A stretch of DNA of 64,000 bases, taken from contig NZ_CP045928.1 in assembly GCF_009664855.1 (NCBI RefSeq), positions 1,201,049-1,265,048 on the forward strand, given 5' to 3'. Below are positions 43,034 through 52,562 of this stretch, piece after piece; positions within the stretch are counted from its first letter, which is position 1; each line of letters opens with the position of its first letter. Source of the DNA: Flavobacterium sp. SLB02. Its GTDB lineage: Bacteria > Bacteroidota > Bacteroidia > Flavobacteriales > Flavobacteriaceae. The notes below the pieces were generated by a model. The model did not search any database. It was not told the origin of the DNA and worked only from the letters and a program-made list of their open reading frames with translations. The position numbers and the translations under genes are program-made.

Positions 43034-44443
43034 ATGAAAACTACAAGAAAAGAACATGATTTTTTAGGAGAATTAGAAATCCCGAATCATTTATATTACG
43101 GAATACAGACTTTTAGAGCCGTAGAAAATTTTAATATTACTGGTATCTCAATCTCAAAAGAGCCTTTATTTATCAAAGCTTTAGGATATGTAAAAAAAGC
43201 TGCTGCATTAGCAAATAAAGATTGTGGTGTTTTAGACGCAAAAATAACTGAAGCTATTTGTTATGGAAGTGATCAGCTTATTGCAGGTAAATTTGATCAG
43301 GAGTTTGTTAGTGATTTGATTCAAGGTGGCGCTGGAACTTCAGTAAACATGAATGCAAATGAAGTAATCGCAAATATTGGTCTGGAATATTTAGGTCATA
43401 AAAAAGGAGAGTATGATTTTCTTCACCCGAACAATCATGTAAACTGTTCTCAGTCTACAAATGATGCTTATCCATCAGCATTTAGAATTGCACTTTATCT
43501 AAAGATGGAACACTTTATTACTATTTTAGGAGGTTTAGAAAATGCTTTTTCTGAAAAAGGAGTAGAGTTTAAAAGTGTATTAAAAATGGGACGTACACAA
43601 TTGCAAGATGCAGTGCCGATGACTTTGGGTCAAGAGTTTCATGCCTATGCCACTACAATTGGAGAAGATATTAAGAGATTAAAAGAGGCGCAAAGTTTAT
43701 TGTTAGAAATTAATATGGGAGCAACTGCCATTGGAACTAAAGTAAATGCTCCAGAGGGTTATCCAGAAATTTGTGTGGATTATTTAGCAAAAGAAGTAGG
43801 TATTCCTCTAACATTGTCTCCAGATTTAATTGAAGCAACGGTTGATACAGGTGCGTATGTTCAAATTATGGGTACTCTAAAAAGAACAGCAGTTAAAATT
43901 ACTAAAATCTGTAACGATTTACGTTTGTTAAGTTCAGGCCCAAGAACAGGATTTAACGAAATTAATTTGCCGGCACGTCAACCAGGATCTTCAATTATGC
44001 CGGGAAAAGTAAATCCTGTAATTCCAGAAGTAGTAAATCAGACTTGTTTTTATGTTATTGGTCAGGATTTAACAGTGACCTTGGCAGCATCAGCAGGTCA
44101 GTTACAATTAAATGTTATGGAACCGGTAATTGCTTTTGCTATGTTTACTTCATTAGACTATCTGGGTAATGCAATCCAAACCTTAGTGGATAAATGTATT
44201 GTGGGAATTACAGCAAATACAGATCATTGTTTTAATATGGTAATGAATAGTATTGGAATTGTTACACAATTGAATCCAATTCTTGGATATGAAGTATGCG
44301 CCGGTATTGCTGGAGAAGCACTTAAAACAAACAAAAGTATACACCAGATCGTAGTAATAGAACGTAAGGAAATTACTCAAGAGAAATGGAATGAAATTTA
44401 TTCATTAGAAAATTTAATAAACCCTAAATTCATAAATTCATAA
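43034..44443 (+). CDS. aspA: Aspartate ammonia-lyase (aspartase)
   Basis: 469 residues, class II fumarase/aspartase superfamily. Start matches family (KEHDFLGELEIPNHLYYGIQT); conserved blocks GGAGTSVNMNANEVIAN, QSTNDAYPSA, GRTQLQDAVPMTLGQEF and the active-site loop GSSIMPGKVNPVIPE are all present. Catalyses L-aspartate to fumarate plus ammonia. Followed by a dicarboxylate transporter and porin, which implies aspartate import with fumarate as electron acceptor or succinate exported in exchange. Confidence 0.95.
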   Translation: MKTTRKEHDFLGELEIPNHLYYGIQTFRAVENFNITGISISKEPLFIKALGYVKKAAALANKDCGVLDAKITEAICYGSDQLIAGKFDQEFVSDLIQGGAGTSVNMNANEVIANIGLEYLGHKKGEYDFLHPNNHVNCSQSTNDAYPSAFRIALYLKMEHFITILGGLENAFSEKGVEFKSVLKMGRTQLQDAVPMTLGQEFHAYATTIGEDIKRLKEAQSLLLEINMGATAIGTKVNAPEGYPEICVDYLAKEVGIPLTLSPDLIEATVDTGAYVQIMGTLKRTAVKITKICNDLRLLSSGPRTGFNEINLPARQPGSSIMPGKVNPVIPEVVNQTCFYVIGQDLTVTLAASAGQLQLNVMEPVIAFAMFTSLDYLGNAIQTLVDKCIVGITANTDHCFNMVMNSIGIVTQLNPILGYEVCAGIAGEALKTNKSIHQIVVIERKEITQEKWNEIYSLENLINPKFINS

Positions 44444-44853
44444 ATTGTTATGAATCTTCAGATTTCTACCCTGTTATCGTTAACGTTTTTAGCAAACAAA
44501 AATGTTAGATGAATAGTTTGCAATGGTTTGATAATCTGTTATATTAATACTTCTGTAAGTAATTCACTTGGAACACATCCTGAAAAGATATTGTTGTATA
44601 ATACTCCAATACAGCAGATTCAAGTGGTTTACTTTACTTAATGAAGATAAAACTACCCTTTTTTATTGTTGGGGATAATCTTAATCCTCAAATGATAACG
44701 TTTTATTGCTGTTTCCTTTTTGAGAACTGATGATAGAACAAAAAATCAAAAAATATTTTTAGAATAGTATTCAATTATGATTGGAAGAAGCCCTGTTTTT
44801 AGGTGCCTCCTGGTATAATTGAGACTAAATCAAACCAATTTAAAACAATTATT
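44444..44853. other. Gap between aspA and the Dcu gene
   Basis: 410 bp with no supportable ORF or clear terminator; the next gene may have its own promoter. Confidence 0.4.
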
Positions 44854-46194
44854 ATGTTCTGGATAGAATTTTCAATCCTTATAATCGCGATTCTTATCGG
44901 ATCACGAATGAAAGGTATAGGTCTCGGTGTAATGGGGATTTTCGGCTTAGTGATTTTCGTATTAGGATTTCATATGAAACCAACGGAACCGCCTATGGAT
45001 GTTATGTTAATTATTATTGCTATTGTAACCACTGCCGCAACCCTTCAGGCGTCAGGAGGTCTGGATTACTTGGTAAGTTTAGCCGAAAAAGTAATTCGAA
45101 ATAATCCTTCAAATGTTACTTTTATCGCTCCTTTTGCGACTTATTTTTTGTGCTTGTTTGCTGGGACTTCTCATATAGTGTATTCTATATTACCCATCAT
45201 TTCCGAAGTGGCTACAAAGAAAAGAATACGCCCTGAGCGTCCTCTTAGTATATCGGTTATTGCCTCTCACTTAGCATTAACAGGCAGCCCTATTAGTGCG
45301 TGTACCGCAGCTTTGGTAGTATTATTAGGTTACCCGGGTGCTCTTTTTGATGTCATGATCATAGCTATTCCTTCAGGTCTTATAGGGACACTAGTTGCTT
45401 GTTTTGTTATTAGAAAAAGAGGGGTAGAATTAAATCAGGACCCAATATTTATTGAGAAAATGAAAGACCCTGAGTTTGCTAAAAGTATTGATTCCAGTAC
45501 AGAAGGCAATGGAACAAAAGTAAAAACCGGAGCTAAAACTGCGGTTATGATTTTTAGTGTTGCAATTCTACTAATTGTAATTGCTGGAGCCTTTCCTGAT
45601 TTATTGCCCAATTTTGGACCTGGAACAAAAAATTTAGTTCTAAAAGATGATGGTACTGTTTCAATGGTAGCTGTTATTTGTTTAATCACCTTGTCTGCTT
45701 CAGCTGCCATGATGCTAATTACAAAAACTAGCGCTGTTAGTGTTACCCAAGTTAGTTTATTCAGTTCTATGGCCTCAGCAGTTATATCGGTTTTTGGAGT
45801 AGTCTGGATGGCTTCTACTTTCATGGAAAATAATTCGGTTGTCATCAAAGAGTCTTTAGGAAGCGTTGTTACTGCTTATCCCTGGACATTTGCTATAGCT
45901 TTATTTCTTTTAGGAATCATAATGTTTAGCCAAGCAGCTGCTGTTAAGACGATGATACCATTAGGTATAGCTTTAGGGCTTTCCCCTTTAGTTTTGATAG
46001 CTTCCTTTCCCACGGTAAATAGCTTCTTTGTATTACCAGGTTATCCAACGCTATTAGCAGCTATCAGTTTTGACAGAACGGGAAGTACAAAGATCGGTAA
46101 ATATGTTATCAATCACAGTTTTAACCTGCCAGGTATTGTCGCTACTATTGTTGCTGTTGCTGTTGGTTTTCTAATCGGTTCAATTATTTTATAA
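44854..46194 (+). CDS. Anaerobic C4-dicarboxylate transporter (DcuA/DcuB-like)
   Basis: 446 residues from the ATG at 44854 (MFWIEFSILIIAIL); the longer frame starts with GTG at 44803. About ten hydrophobic segments. Dcu blocks: KPTEPPMDVMLIIIAIV, TLQASGGLDYLVSLAEK, HIVYSILPIISEVA, KRIRPERPLSISVIASHLAL and FDRTGSTKIGKYVINHSF. Exchanges fumarate/aspartate for succinate across the inner membrane under anaerobic conditions in E. coli. Two genes share a C4-acid theme here. Confidence 0.95.
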   Translation: MFWIEFSILIIAILIGSRMKGIGLGVMGIFGLVIFVLGFHMKPTEPPMDVMLIIIAIVTTAATLQASGGLDYLVSLAEKVIRNNPSNVTFIAPFATYFLCLFAGTSHIVYSILPIISEVATKKRIRPERPLSISVIASHLALTGSPISACTAALVVLLGYPGALFDVMIIAIPSGLIGTLVACFVIRKRGVELNQDPIFIEKMKDPEFAKSIDSSTEGNGTKVKTGAKTAVMIFSVAILLIVIAGAFPDLLPNFGPGTKNLVLKDDGTVSMVAVICLITLSASAAMMLITKTSAVSVTQVSLFSSMASAVISVFGVVWMASTFMENNSVVIKESLGSVVTAYPWTFAIALFLLGIIMFSQAAAVKTMIPLGIALGLSPLVLIASFPTVNSFFVLPGYPTLLAAISFDRTGSTKIGKYVINHSFNLPGIVATIVAVAVGFLIGSIIL

Positions 46195-46195
46195 A

Positions 46196-47386
46196 ATGAT
46201 CATGGAAACTATAAGTAATATAAAAAATAGATTGTTTTGTTTCATTGTTTTATTTATCCCAATTTGTATTCTTGCGCAAAAACAAAGCGAAGACACTCAG
46301 TTGTATCAGTCGATAATTCCTACTTCAAAACAGTCTTTATTGAGAGATATTGATGTTATTTTTAATACTCGTTTTGGATTTAATTCTGAATTTAAAGATG
46401 GGGATTATTCAAAATCAGTATTTTCAGTTAGTCAGTTCAGGCTTGAAATAAAAGGAAAGATTCATGAAAAAGTAAGTTTTAGATTTCGTGACAGATACAC
46501 CAGAACACCTAAAATAGGTAGTCAGGATAATATAAACAGAACTACTGATATTGCTGCTTTATTTATTGATTTTACACCCAGAACCAAATTTTCTATGGGA
46601 AAACTATTGGCTGATTTGGGAGGGTATGAATTTGATATGAATGCAATTTATATTTTGGAGTATAATGATATTTTGAATAACTCTGATCACAATCTAACCG
46701 GTGCGGGTATATCCCATAAGTTTAAGGATGGCAGGAACACATTAAAGTTTCAAATATTAGATTCAAGAACAAATATTTTAAAAGAGCAATATGATAATAG
46801 TGTACCAGATGGAACAGTAGAGTCGAAAACGGCTTTGGCATTTGTAAGTAATTGGGAAGGAAGCTTTTTTGGAGGTAAACTTGAAACGTCGTACAGCTAT
46901 GGTTTCTTTAATGAGGCCAAAAACACAAGCATGAATTATATTGCTCTTGGAAATAAGTTTAAAAGCAATAAATTATTGTTGTATTATGATTTTAAGTATA
47001 GTGCAGAAGATTTAGACCGTAGAGGTATTGTTCAAAAACTTCTTAAGGGAGAAGAGGCATCAAAAGATGTGGTATACGTCGAAAATTGGTTAAGAGCAGA
47101 GTATAGAGTTAAACCACAAGTAAATTTAGTATTAACTCTTATGAATCATAATTCTTATTGGAATGGTAATCCTGATGTCAATGCATGCAACAAATTGTTT
47201 ACTAGCTATGGTCTGATCCCAACTGTTGAATACTATCCTTTCAAAGATTTGAACCTGAAATTTTATTTGGGTTATATAGCCAGAAGATATGATTACACTT
47301 CTTATGCTGAAAGAGTTTATGGTTTGAAAGACGCAAATACAGGAAGATTAAGCTTTGGAATTATTGCCCCAATACTGATTTTGTAA
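46196..47386 (+). CDS. Outer-membrane porin (OprO/P-like)
   Basis: 396 residues (a second ATG at 46202 is equally possible). Signal peptide ending CILAQ. A 16-18-strand barrel: FRFRDRYTRTPKIGSQDN, FIDFTPRTKFSMGKLLAD, NWLRAEYRVKPQVNLVL, ending in LSFGIIAPILIL. Starts 1-7 bp after the Dcu gene, so same operon; likely the outer-membrane port for dicarboxylates (inference). Confidence 0.85.
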   Translation: MIMETISNIKNRLFCFIVLFIPICILAQKQSEDTQLYQSIIPTSKQSLLRDIDVIFNTRFGFNSEFKDGDYSKSVFSVSQFRLEIKGKIHEKVSFRFRDRYTRTPKIGSQDNINRTTDIAALFIDFTPRTKFSMGKLLADLGGYEFDMNAIYILEYNDILNNSDHNLTGAGISHKFKDGRNTLKFQILDSRTNILKEQYDNSVPDGTVESKTALAFVSNWEGSFFGGKLETSYSYGFFNEAKNTSMNYIALGNKFKSNKLLLYYDFKYSAEDLDRRGIVQKLLKGEEASKDVVYVENWLRAEYRVKPQVNLVLTLMNHNSYWNGNPDVNACNKLFTSYGLIPTVEYYPFKDLNLKFYLGYIARRYDYTSYAERVYGLKDANTGRLSFGIIAPILIL

Positions 47387-47408
47387 CCCAATTTAGGTTT
47401 TTCTAAGT

Positions 47409-47433
47409 AACCACTCAATTTGAGTGGTTTTTG
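47409..47433 (+). terminator. Rho-independent terminator after the porin
   Basis: AACCACTCAA/TTGAGTGGTT stem with a T-rich tail (TTTTTG), 23 bp after the porin stop. Ends the aspartate/dicarboxylate operon. Confidence 0.8.
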
Positions 47434-47663
47434 TTTATCCTGCATCAAACAGGCTTATCCTATCTATTATTGTTTTTATTGTGTGACAATTAATTTTGAC
47501 AACTATATACTTTAATGTACCAACGATAGGAATATTCGAAATTTAGGTCTCAACTCCAACATCTATAATCAAGTGGATAGTAATTAGAACTTTACAGTAA
47601 ATAAATATCAAATCTATATTCTTTATAAGTTTTTAGACCCTCCCATCCTAATACTAAATAAAA

Positions 47664-48149
47664 ATGAATTCACATATCACCATAATTAATGAAGAGAATA
47701 AAATAAATCTAGAAAAAACACTTAGTTTTTTGCATTGTCACCACGTGCAATCATTAGAATTATGTTCGATAATTCGTATGGGTATTAGACGAAATATTGA
47801 TCTAAATAGAATTAAAAATTATGCGGATTGGTATTATACCAATAAATTAATACCACATTTTCAAATTGAAAAGGAGTATATTTTTCCAAATTTAGGAATG
47901 GAAAATGTATTTGTACATAAAGTTTTAATACAGCATCGCAGATTAGCAAAACATTTTATTAAAAAAAATGAAGTCGAAAAATCTTTAAGTAGAATTGAAG
48001 ATGATCTTGAAACATTAATACGCTTCGAAGAGAAAAATATATTTAATGCAATTAGAAACATTTTTCCGACATATCAAATTTTATTAAATAATGAACTACT
48101 TTCTCATGAATTTTATAATCAAGAATGGGATGATATTTTCTGGCAATGA
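47664..48149 (+). CDS. Hemerythrin-like (HHE cation-binding) protein
   Basis: 161 residues, all-helical, cytosolic. Metal-ligand spacing fits the HHE family: LHCHHVQSLE near residue 24, HFQIEKEYIFPNL near 70 (H, E), HRRLAKHF near 92, and RFEEKNIFNAI near 119. Such di-iron proteins bind O2, NO or iron. Its position behind the aspA-dcu-porin operon suggests a role under low oxygen or nitrosative stress; the terminator implies separate transcription. Confidence 0.85.
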   Translation: MNSHITIINEENKINLEKTLSFLHCHHVQSLELCSIIRMGIRRNIDLNRIKNYADWYYTNKLIPHFQIEKEYIFPNLGMENVFVHKVLIQHRRLAKHFIKKNEVEKSLSRIEDDLETLIRFEEKNIFNAIRNIFPTYQILLNNELLSHEFYNQEWDDIFWQ

Positions 48150-48214
48150 AGAACTCCTTGATAAATAAACATTTGGACCCAATTAATTATTGGTTTTTTT
48201 GTTATTGTTTATTT

Positions 48215-48262
48215 GGACTCTGTCGCATTAAAATTAAGTTTTATCTTTTTTAAATTTTCAGA
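48215..48262 (+). mobile_element. IS6 left-end scrap
   Basis: GGACTCTGTCGCAT followed by an AT-rich leader similar to the IS6 copies (TTAAGTTTTATC, TTTTTTAAATT). No transposase follows. Confidence 0.5.
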
Positions 48263-48313
48263 TTAATAAATAGAAATTGTACTTAATAATAGAACAAGGG
48301 AATTTCCGTAACT

Positions 48314-48485
48314 TCAAGCTCACTATTGGGGTCAGCATTTTGGGCAAGTGGTTATGGAGTTTGGAGTACAGGAAATATTACCGCTGAAATGGTAAATGAT
48401 TACCTAGAATATCACAAAAGAAAAGAAGGAGATGATAATTCAAATTTCATTCTTCAATGAGATAAAAAGAGGACTTTCAGTCCCT
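48314..48485 (+). pseudogene. IS200/IS605-type TnpA C-terminal fragment with end hairpin
   Basis: Reads LLGSAFWASGYGVWSTGNIT then AEMVNDYLEYHKRK before a TGA at 48458-48460, resembling the C-terminus of Y1 transposases (F-W-x-x-G-Y-x-V-x-x-T-G). A bulged hairpin GAGGACT-TTC-AGTCCCTC lies just after at ~48470-48487, as expected at an IS200/IS605 right end. The catalytic Tyr and HUH parts are missing. Confidence 0.5.
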
Positions 48486-48606
48486 CGTAAAACAAACCTT
48501 TGCAATTTCAGTGCAGAGTGGTTTAGTTTCTGATTATTGCTATAAAACACCACCACACAGAAGGCTTAGTTATTTATATGAGTATATTACAGTGTTAATG
48601 GTCCGG

Positions 48607-49593
48607 CTATATTGTTGCTAACATTTCCATTGTTTTTTTTTCTTTGTCTGATATGGTTTTTAAAATGTCTGATGCTTGTTGAATATACTTAAAGTCATTG
48701 GTCTGGCTAACTCTTTCAAATAAATGTGAAACCGAAGTCCAAAGTTCTGCAATTTCTATAAAAGCCTCGTGTCCCGATTTCAGTTTGTCCAATTTCAACA
48801 AGTCGTAACTTTCTTTTAAAAAATCGCGATACAAGTTTCTAAATAATGCTCCGCCTGTTCCTGCTTTTTCCATAAGCATTGCAGATGTTCTAAAGTCGTT
48901 TTCAATGTCTTTACTTCTCTTAAACCATTTAATTATTTCTGTACTTGCTTTTAAAATTCCTTTATAGCCAATATTTGTTATTGGTGGATTTATATAGTCA
49001 GCGGCGTTATTTTTAACTGCAGTTAATATTGCAGTTTTTAAGTCAAATTTATCGTCATTTTTACACAAAATGTAATACAAATTTTTAGATGACATTGGAC
49101 CTTTTTCTGCTCTTGCTATCGACAAACTCTTTAAACTTGTCATCACTTGTCCTCCTTGCTGTTTTGTGTCCACCAAAAAAGCATTTTCATTGTCATAGCC
49201 ATAAATTGCAGTATAATGTCCTGCAAAATGAAATGGACTTGAAAAGTATTGCAAATGAAAACAGTCTAATTTTAAGCCCACTGCTTGTCCTTTGTCAACT
49301 AATTCTTTTACGTTGTTCCAAGCCTTATGGGTTGATGCAGTTTCTTTAACTGACAATACAAGATTTAGATTTCTTGCAATATTTTCAGTTAGAATGTCCG
49401 GTTTTACGCGTCCGCCAATAAATGGAAAACTCATTGATTTCATATTCCAAAATATAAATCCAAGTCCCTGGCCCAAACCGAAAAGCATAGGCTCGGAAAG
49501 TTCAATGTCGAGTTGTCGCAACAAAGTTCCTGTCGCTGTTGTTTCGCAATGTTGTCCGTCAAATGGTTTTATGTTATCAATTTTCATTATCAC
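48607..49593 (-). CDS. BtrH N-terminal/DUF4872 domain protein
   Basis: 328 residues (a second ATG two codons in, at 49587). The N-terminal ~190 residues have a papain-like (C39/BtrH) layout: FDGQHCETTATGTLLRQL with a Cys next to the start, GHYTAIYGYDNENAFLVDT with a His and a downstream Asp. The C-terminal half (DUF4872) is helical. BtrH uses this fold to transfer an acyl group from an acyl-carrier protein to an aminoglycoside; here no partner gene is adjacent. Cytosolic, orphan. Confidence 0.75.
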   Translation of the reverse strand: MIMKIDNIKPFDGQHCETTATGTLLRQLDIELSEPMLFGLGQGLGFIFWNMKSMSFPFIGGRVKPDILTENIARNLNLVLSVKETASTHKAWNNVKELVDKGQAVGLKLDCFHLQYFSSPFHFAGHYTAIYGYDNENAFLVDTKQQGGQVMTSLKSLSIARAEKGPMSSKNLYYILCKNDDKFDLKTAILTAVKNNAADYINPPITNIGYKGILKASTEIIKWFKRSKDIENDFRTSAMLMEKAGTGGALFRNLYRDFLKESYDLLKLDKLKSGHEAFIEIAELWTSVSHLFERVSQTNDFKYIQQASDILKTISDKEKKTMEMLATI

Positions 49594-49788
49594 TCTGATG
49601 TTGTTTAACTGCCAACTCCTCTAATCTATACAGTATATCTGCCTTTTTTTATGATATACAAACACTGCACTGTCATGCTAAATACTTTTGCAATACTACA
49701 CAAAAAGAACAATACCGATATCATTTTCGGGTCAATTAAAATTTATCTTTTTAATAGTATGCGAATTTGTGCGTCTAACTGAATTTCT

Positions 49789-50489
49789 GGTCCTGTCGCA
49801 TTTGGGAATAACTTTATCGTTATAATTTTAAACCCATCAAAAAATGAATACTAAAGGTCATTGTTATCCAAAATATATCATTCTTCAGGCAGTGTATTTT
49901 AAATTAAGATTTACACTTAGTTACCTTTGATGTTGAGGAAATAATGAAAATTAGAGGAGTGCTTGTGGATCATGCTACAATTCAGCGCTGGGTTTATAAG
50001 TTTACACCTTTGCTTGAATCAGAGATGAAGAAGAGAAAAGGCAGAGTGGGGGCGAGCTGGAGATTAAATGAGACCTATATCAAAGTAAAAGGCATTTGGT
50101 GTTATTTATATAGAGCAGCAGATAAATTAGGCAATACAGTAGACTTTCTATTGACCAGAAAAAGACAGAGAATGTGCGCTCAGTCATTTCTAATTAAAGC
50201 AATTAGTAATAACTGCCGGGCAAGAGTAATAAACATTGATAAAAGCGGATCTAATAATATTGTAGAACAGGATCATCGTTTTATCAAGTGACGAATACAA
50301 AATGGATTAGGTTTTAAAAGTTTTGAATCGGCCAGACGAACATTGAGCGGAATTGAAGTTGTAGATATGCTAGGAAAGAATCAGATGGTAGACCAGGAAT
50401 ATCTATGTTTAAATCATTCTGTAAATTGGCGGACTAACTTTAAAATTACTTAAAGTCTTATATTTGATTCTGACAGATGCGACAGAACC
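49789..50489 (+). mobile_element. IS6-family element, degenerate copy 3
   Basis: 701 bp. Ends GGTCCTGTCGCATTT (two changes) and AGATGCGACAGAACC. Flanks differ (GAATTTCT and TACAATAA), no target duplication. Confidence 0.85.
49844..50435 (+). pseudogene. Inactivated IS6-family transposase
   Basis: Begins MNTKGHCYPKYIILQAVYF; a +1 insertion at about 49925 gives TGA; the frame resumes with MKIRGVLVDHATIQRW and WRLNETYIK (first catalytic Asp is Asn). A 72-bp in-frame deletion removes 24 residues between SGSN and NIVEQ; Trp to stop follows (AAGTGACGA near 50290) and a further base is lost later. Confidence 0.85.
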
Positions 50490-51060
50490 TACAATAAGTT
50501 TAGTAAGCGAATTTCTGTTGGAATGTTGTCAAGAAAAGGATAAATTCTCCTTTACTGTCATTTTTTTTCATCTTTTAATAACCCTTTAAATCTAAAATGG
50601 AATTCCTCAAAAAAATTAATCAAAATCGTCTTTTGTCGAGCGTTCGTAGGTTAAAATCGTAGATAAAAGATTTGATAATAGGCCTTAAATTTAAAAAAGG
50701 AAGAATTAAGCCACGGCATTAATTTAAAAGTAATTTTTATACTTTCGCTAGACTAATTTAGAACTTATCTTGCTGTCATTGAGTTTCTTGAGGGTAAAAA
50801 ACGGGCTAACTTAAAATAATTTCTATTTTAACAGATCAAAATAATTATTTAAACTGTTAAATTTAATAATTTTCAGTTTATAGATATATTTATTATACAT
50901 TTGCTAAAATAAATTATAAAAATATAAATAAAATTAAAAATTATATAATTTATTTATCTACCCGCGTATAAGCCTCATTGTCGTTTTTTATTCCCTGTTT
51001 TTTTACATCTAATTTTGATTTCCCAATCTAACATTAATAATTTTTACAACTACTTACATT
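50490..51060. other. Upstream region of the DUF4402 cluster
   Basis: 571 bp, very AT-rich, no gene. A -7 type box TACATTTG at 50896-50903 lies 158 bp before the first DUF4402 ATG; a second near-match (TACTTTCG) is at about 50740. A long leader is therefore likely. Confidence 0.45.
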
Positions 51061-51567
51061 ATGAAAAATTTAATTACTCCAGCAAATTTGTGCCTTTTAG
51101 GAATTTTGTTTACCTCTTCTGTTTTTGCTCAGGCTACTGCTACAGCTACAGCTTCGGCCACAATAGTCACACCGATAAGTATTACAAATGCTTCTGATAT
51201 GAATTTTGGAAACATAGCTACGGATGGAACTGTTGGTACAGTTGTTTTAGCTCCTGACAATAGCCGAGCGATTACAGGGGGGGTAACCTTGCCTGCAGCT
51301 ACAGGTACAGTAACCGCAGCAGCTTTTACAGTTTCTGGTTCTGGTTCGTATACCTATGCCATAACTTTGCCATCATCAGTAATTATCGCAAGTGGTACTG
51401 ACCAAATGACTGTTGATAATTTTACCAGTACACCGGAAACAATAGGAACATTAAGTTCCGGTTCAGAAACCATAACTATTGGTGCAACCTTAAATCTGGT
51501 AGCTTCACAAGCTGAGGGATCATATACTTCTGCAGCTCCTTTCGCAGTTACTGTTAATTACAATTAA
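51061..51567 (+). CDS. DUF4402 domain protein (pilin-like subunit candidate)
   Basis: 168 residues. Signal peptide MKNLITPANLCLLGILFTS ending VFAQA, then a single DUF4402 domain: PISITNASDMNFGNIATDG, VTLPAATGTVTAAAFTVSG, YTYAITLPSS and a C-terminal beta strand APFAVTVNYN. DUF4402 proteins in other phyla accompany chaperone-usher genes; the immunoglobulin-like layout fits a pilin subunit needing a periplasmic chaperone, and a chaperone gene follows in 82 bp. Function inferred. Confidence 0.85.
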   Translation: MKNLITPANLCLLGILFTSSVFAQATATATASATIVTPISITNASDMNFGNIATDGTVGTVVLAPDNSRAITGGVTLPAATGTVTAAAFTVSGSGSYTYAITLPSSVIIASGTDQMTVDNFTSTPETIGTLSSGSETITIGATLNLVASQAEGSYTSAAPFAVTVNYN

Positions 51568-51649
51568 TAAATACGTTAATTAGAATTAAAAAAACTGTAT
51601 CTAAATTTAAAGTTACGACTTTAGATTATTAACATTTTATCATCGTATT

Positions 51650-52510
51650 ATGAATAACTCCCTCTTTATGAAAGCTGGGGTTACTTTACTTGCGCTATCA
51701 TTTATTTTTACGGCGGGGCAATTAATTGCCCCATATGATAGTGTTGGTCAGGGTGACCTTATGATAATGCCACGCAGAGTAATTCTTGATGCAAACAAAA
51801 GAACTCAGGAATTGACTGTTGCTAATACAGGATCTGACAGTACAAAATATCTTATTTCTGTTATACATTATAGAATGCGTGAAAATGGTGCTTTTGAACA
51901 GATTGTTCAACCTGATTCCGCGCAGCATTTTGCAGATAAGAATTTCAGATTTTTTCCACGTACTGTTACACTTGCCCCAAATGAATCGCAAACAATTAAA
52001 ATTCAAGCAATAAATACAAATGAATTGCAGCCAGGTGAATATAGGTCGCATCTCTATTTTAGGGCAGTTACAAAAAATCTGCCTGTAGATACAGAAATTT
52101 CGAAGCCACCAAAATCTATGTCTGTACAACTTGTACCCACATTTGGTATTGCTATCCCTGTTATTATTAGAAGTGGTGCTTTAACTTTAAATGTTAAGCT
52201 TGAAAAATCAATGTTTTCAATTAATACAGATGGAATACCTCAATTAAATATGGTATTTAAGAGAACTGGTAACATATCTGTCTACGGTGATATAAAAGTA
52301 GAACACGTTTCGGCAACTGGAAGAACTACGCAGGTTGGTATCGCAAAAGGTTTTGCGATTTACACTCCTAATTCTGTACGTAATTTTGCCCTTAATTTAG
52401 ATAAGAATTCAGCAGTAGATTATCATAAAGGAAAACTCAATATTATATATACTACTTTATCAGAAACAAAACCAATAGTAATCACTTCTTTACAAGTTGA
52501 TCTCCTTTAG
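51650..52510 (+). CDS. PapD-like periplasmic chaperone
   Basis: 286 residues. Signal peptide about 1-25. Two immunoglobulin-like domains: LMIMPRRVILDANKRTQELT (G1-strand region), FRFFPRTVTLAPNESQTIKIQA (the P-R-x-x-x-L-x-P-x-E-x-Q-x-I/V block of PapD chaperones) and GEYRSHLYFRAV (R-S-H-L at the chaperone's beta-strand). Second domain about 160-286 with IPVIIRSGALTLNVKLEKS. Expected to hold unfolded subunits (the DUF4402 proteins) until an outer-membrane partner takes them. Confidence 0.88.
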   Translation: MNNSLFMKAGVTLLALSFIFTAGQLIAPYDSVGQGDLMIMPRRVILDANKRTQELTVANTGSDSTKYLISVIHYRMRENGAFEQIVQPDSAQHFADKNFRFFPRTVTLAPNESQTIKIQAINTNELQPGEYRSHLYFRAVTKNLPVDTEISKPPKSMSVQLVPTFGIAIPVIIRSGALTLNVKLEKSMFSINTDGIPQLNMVFKRTGNISVYGDIKVEHVSATGRTTQVGIAKGFAIYTPNSVRNFALNLDKNSAVDYHKGKLNIIYTTLSETKPIVITSLQVDLL

Positions 52511-52562
52511 TTTGAAATAGCTTTCAAACGAATCAATCCTCGTTAATTTAGCCCTTCAGGAC

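Noticed and set aside
44803..44853. GTG start for the Dcu transporter
   Set aside because: The 17 extra residues are not seen in the family; ATG at 44854 matches the DcuA/B N-terminus.
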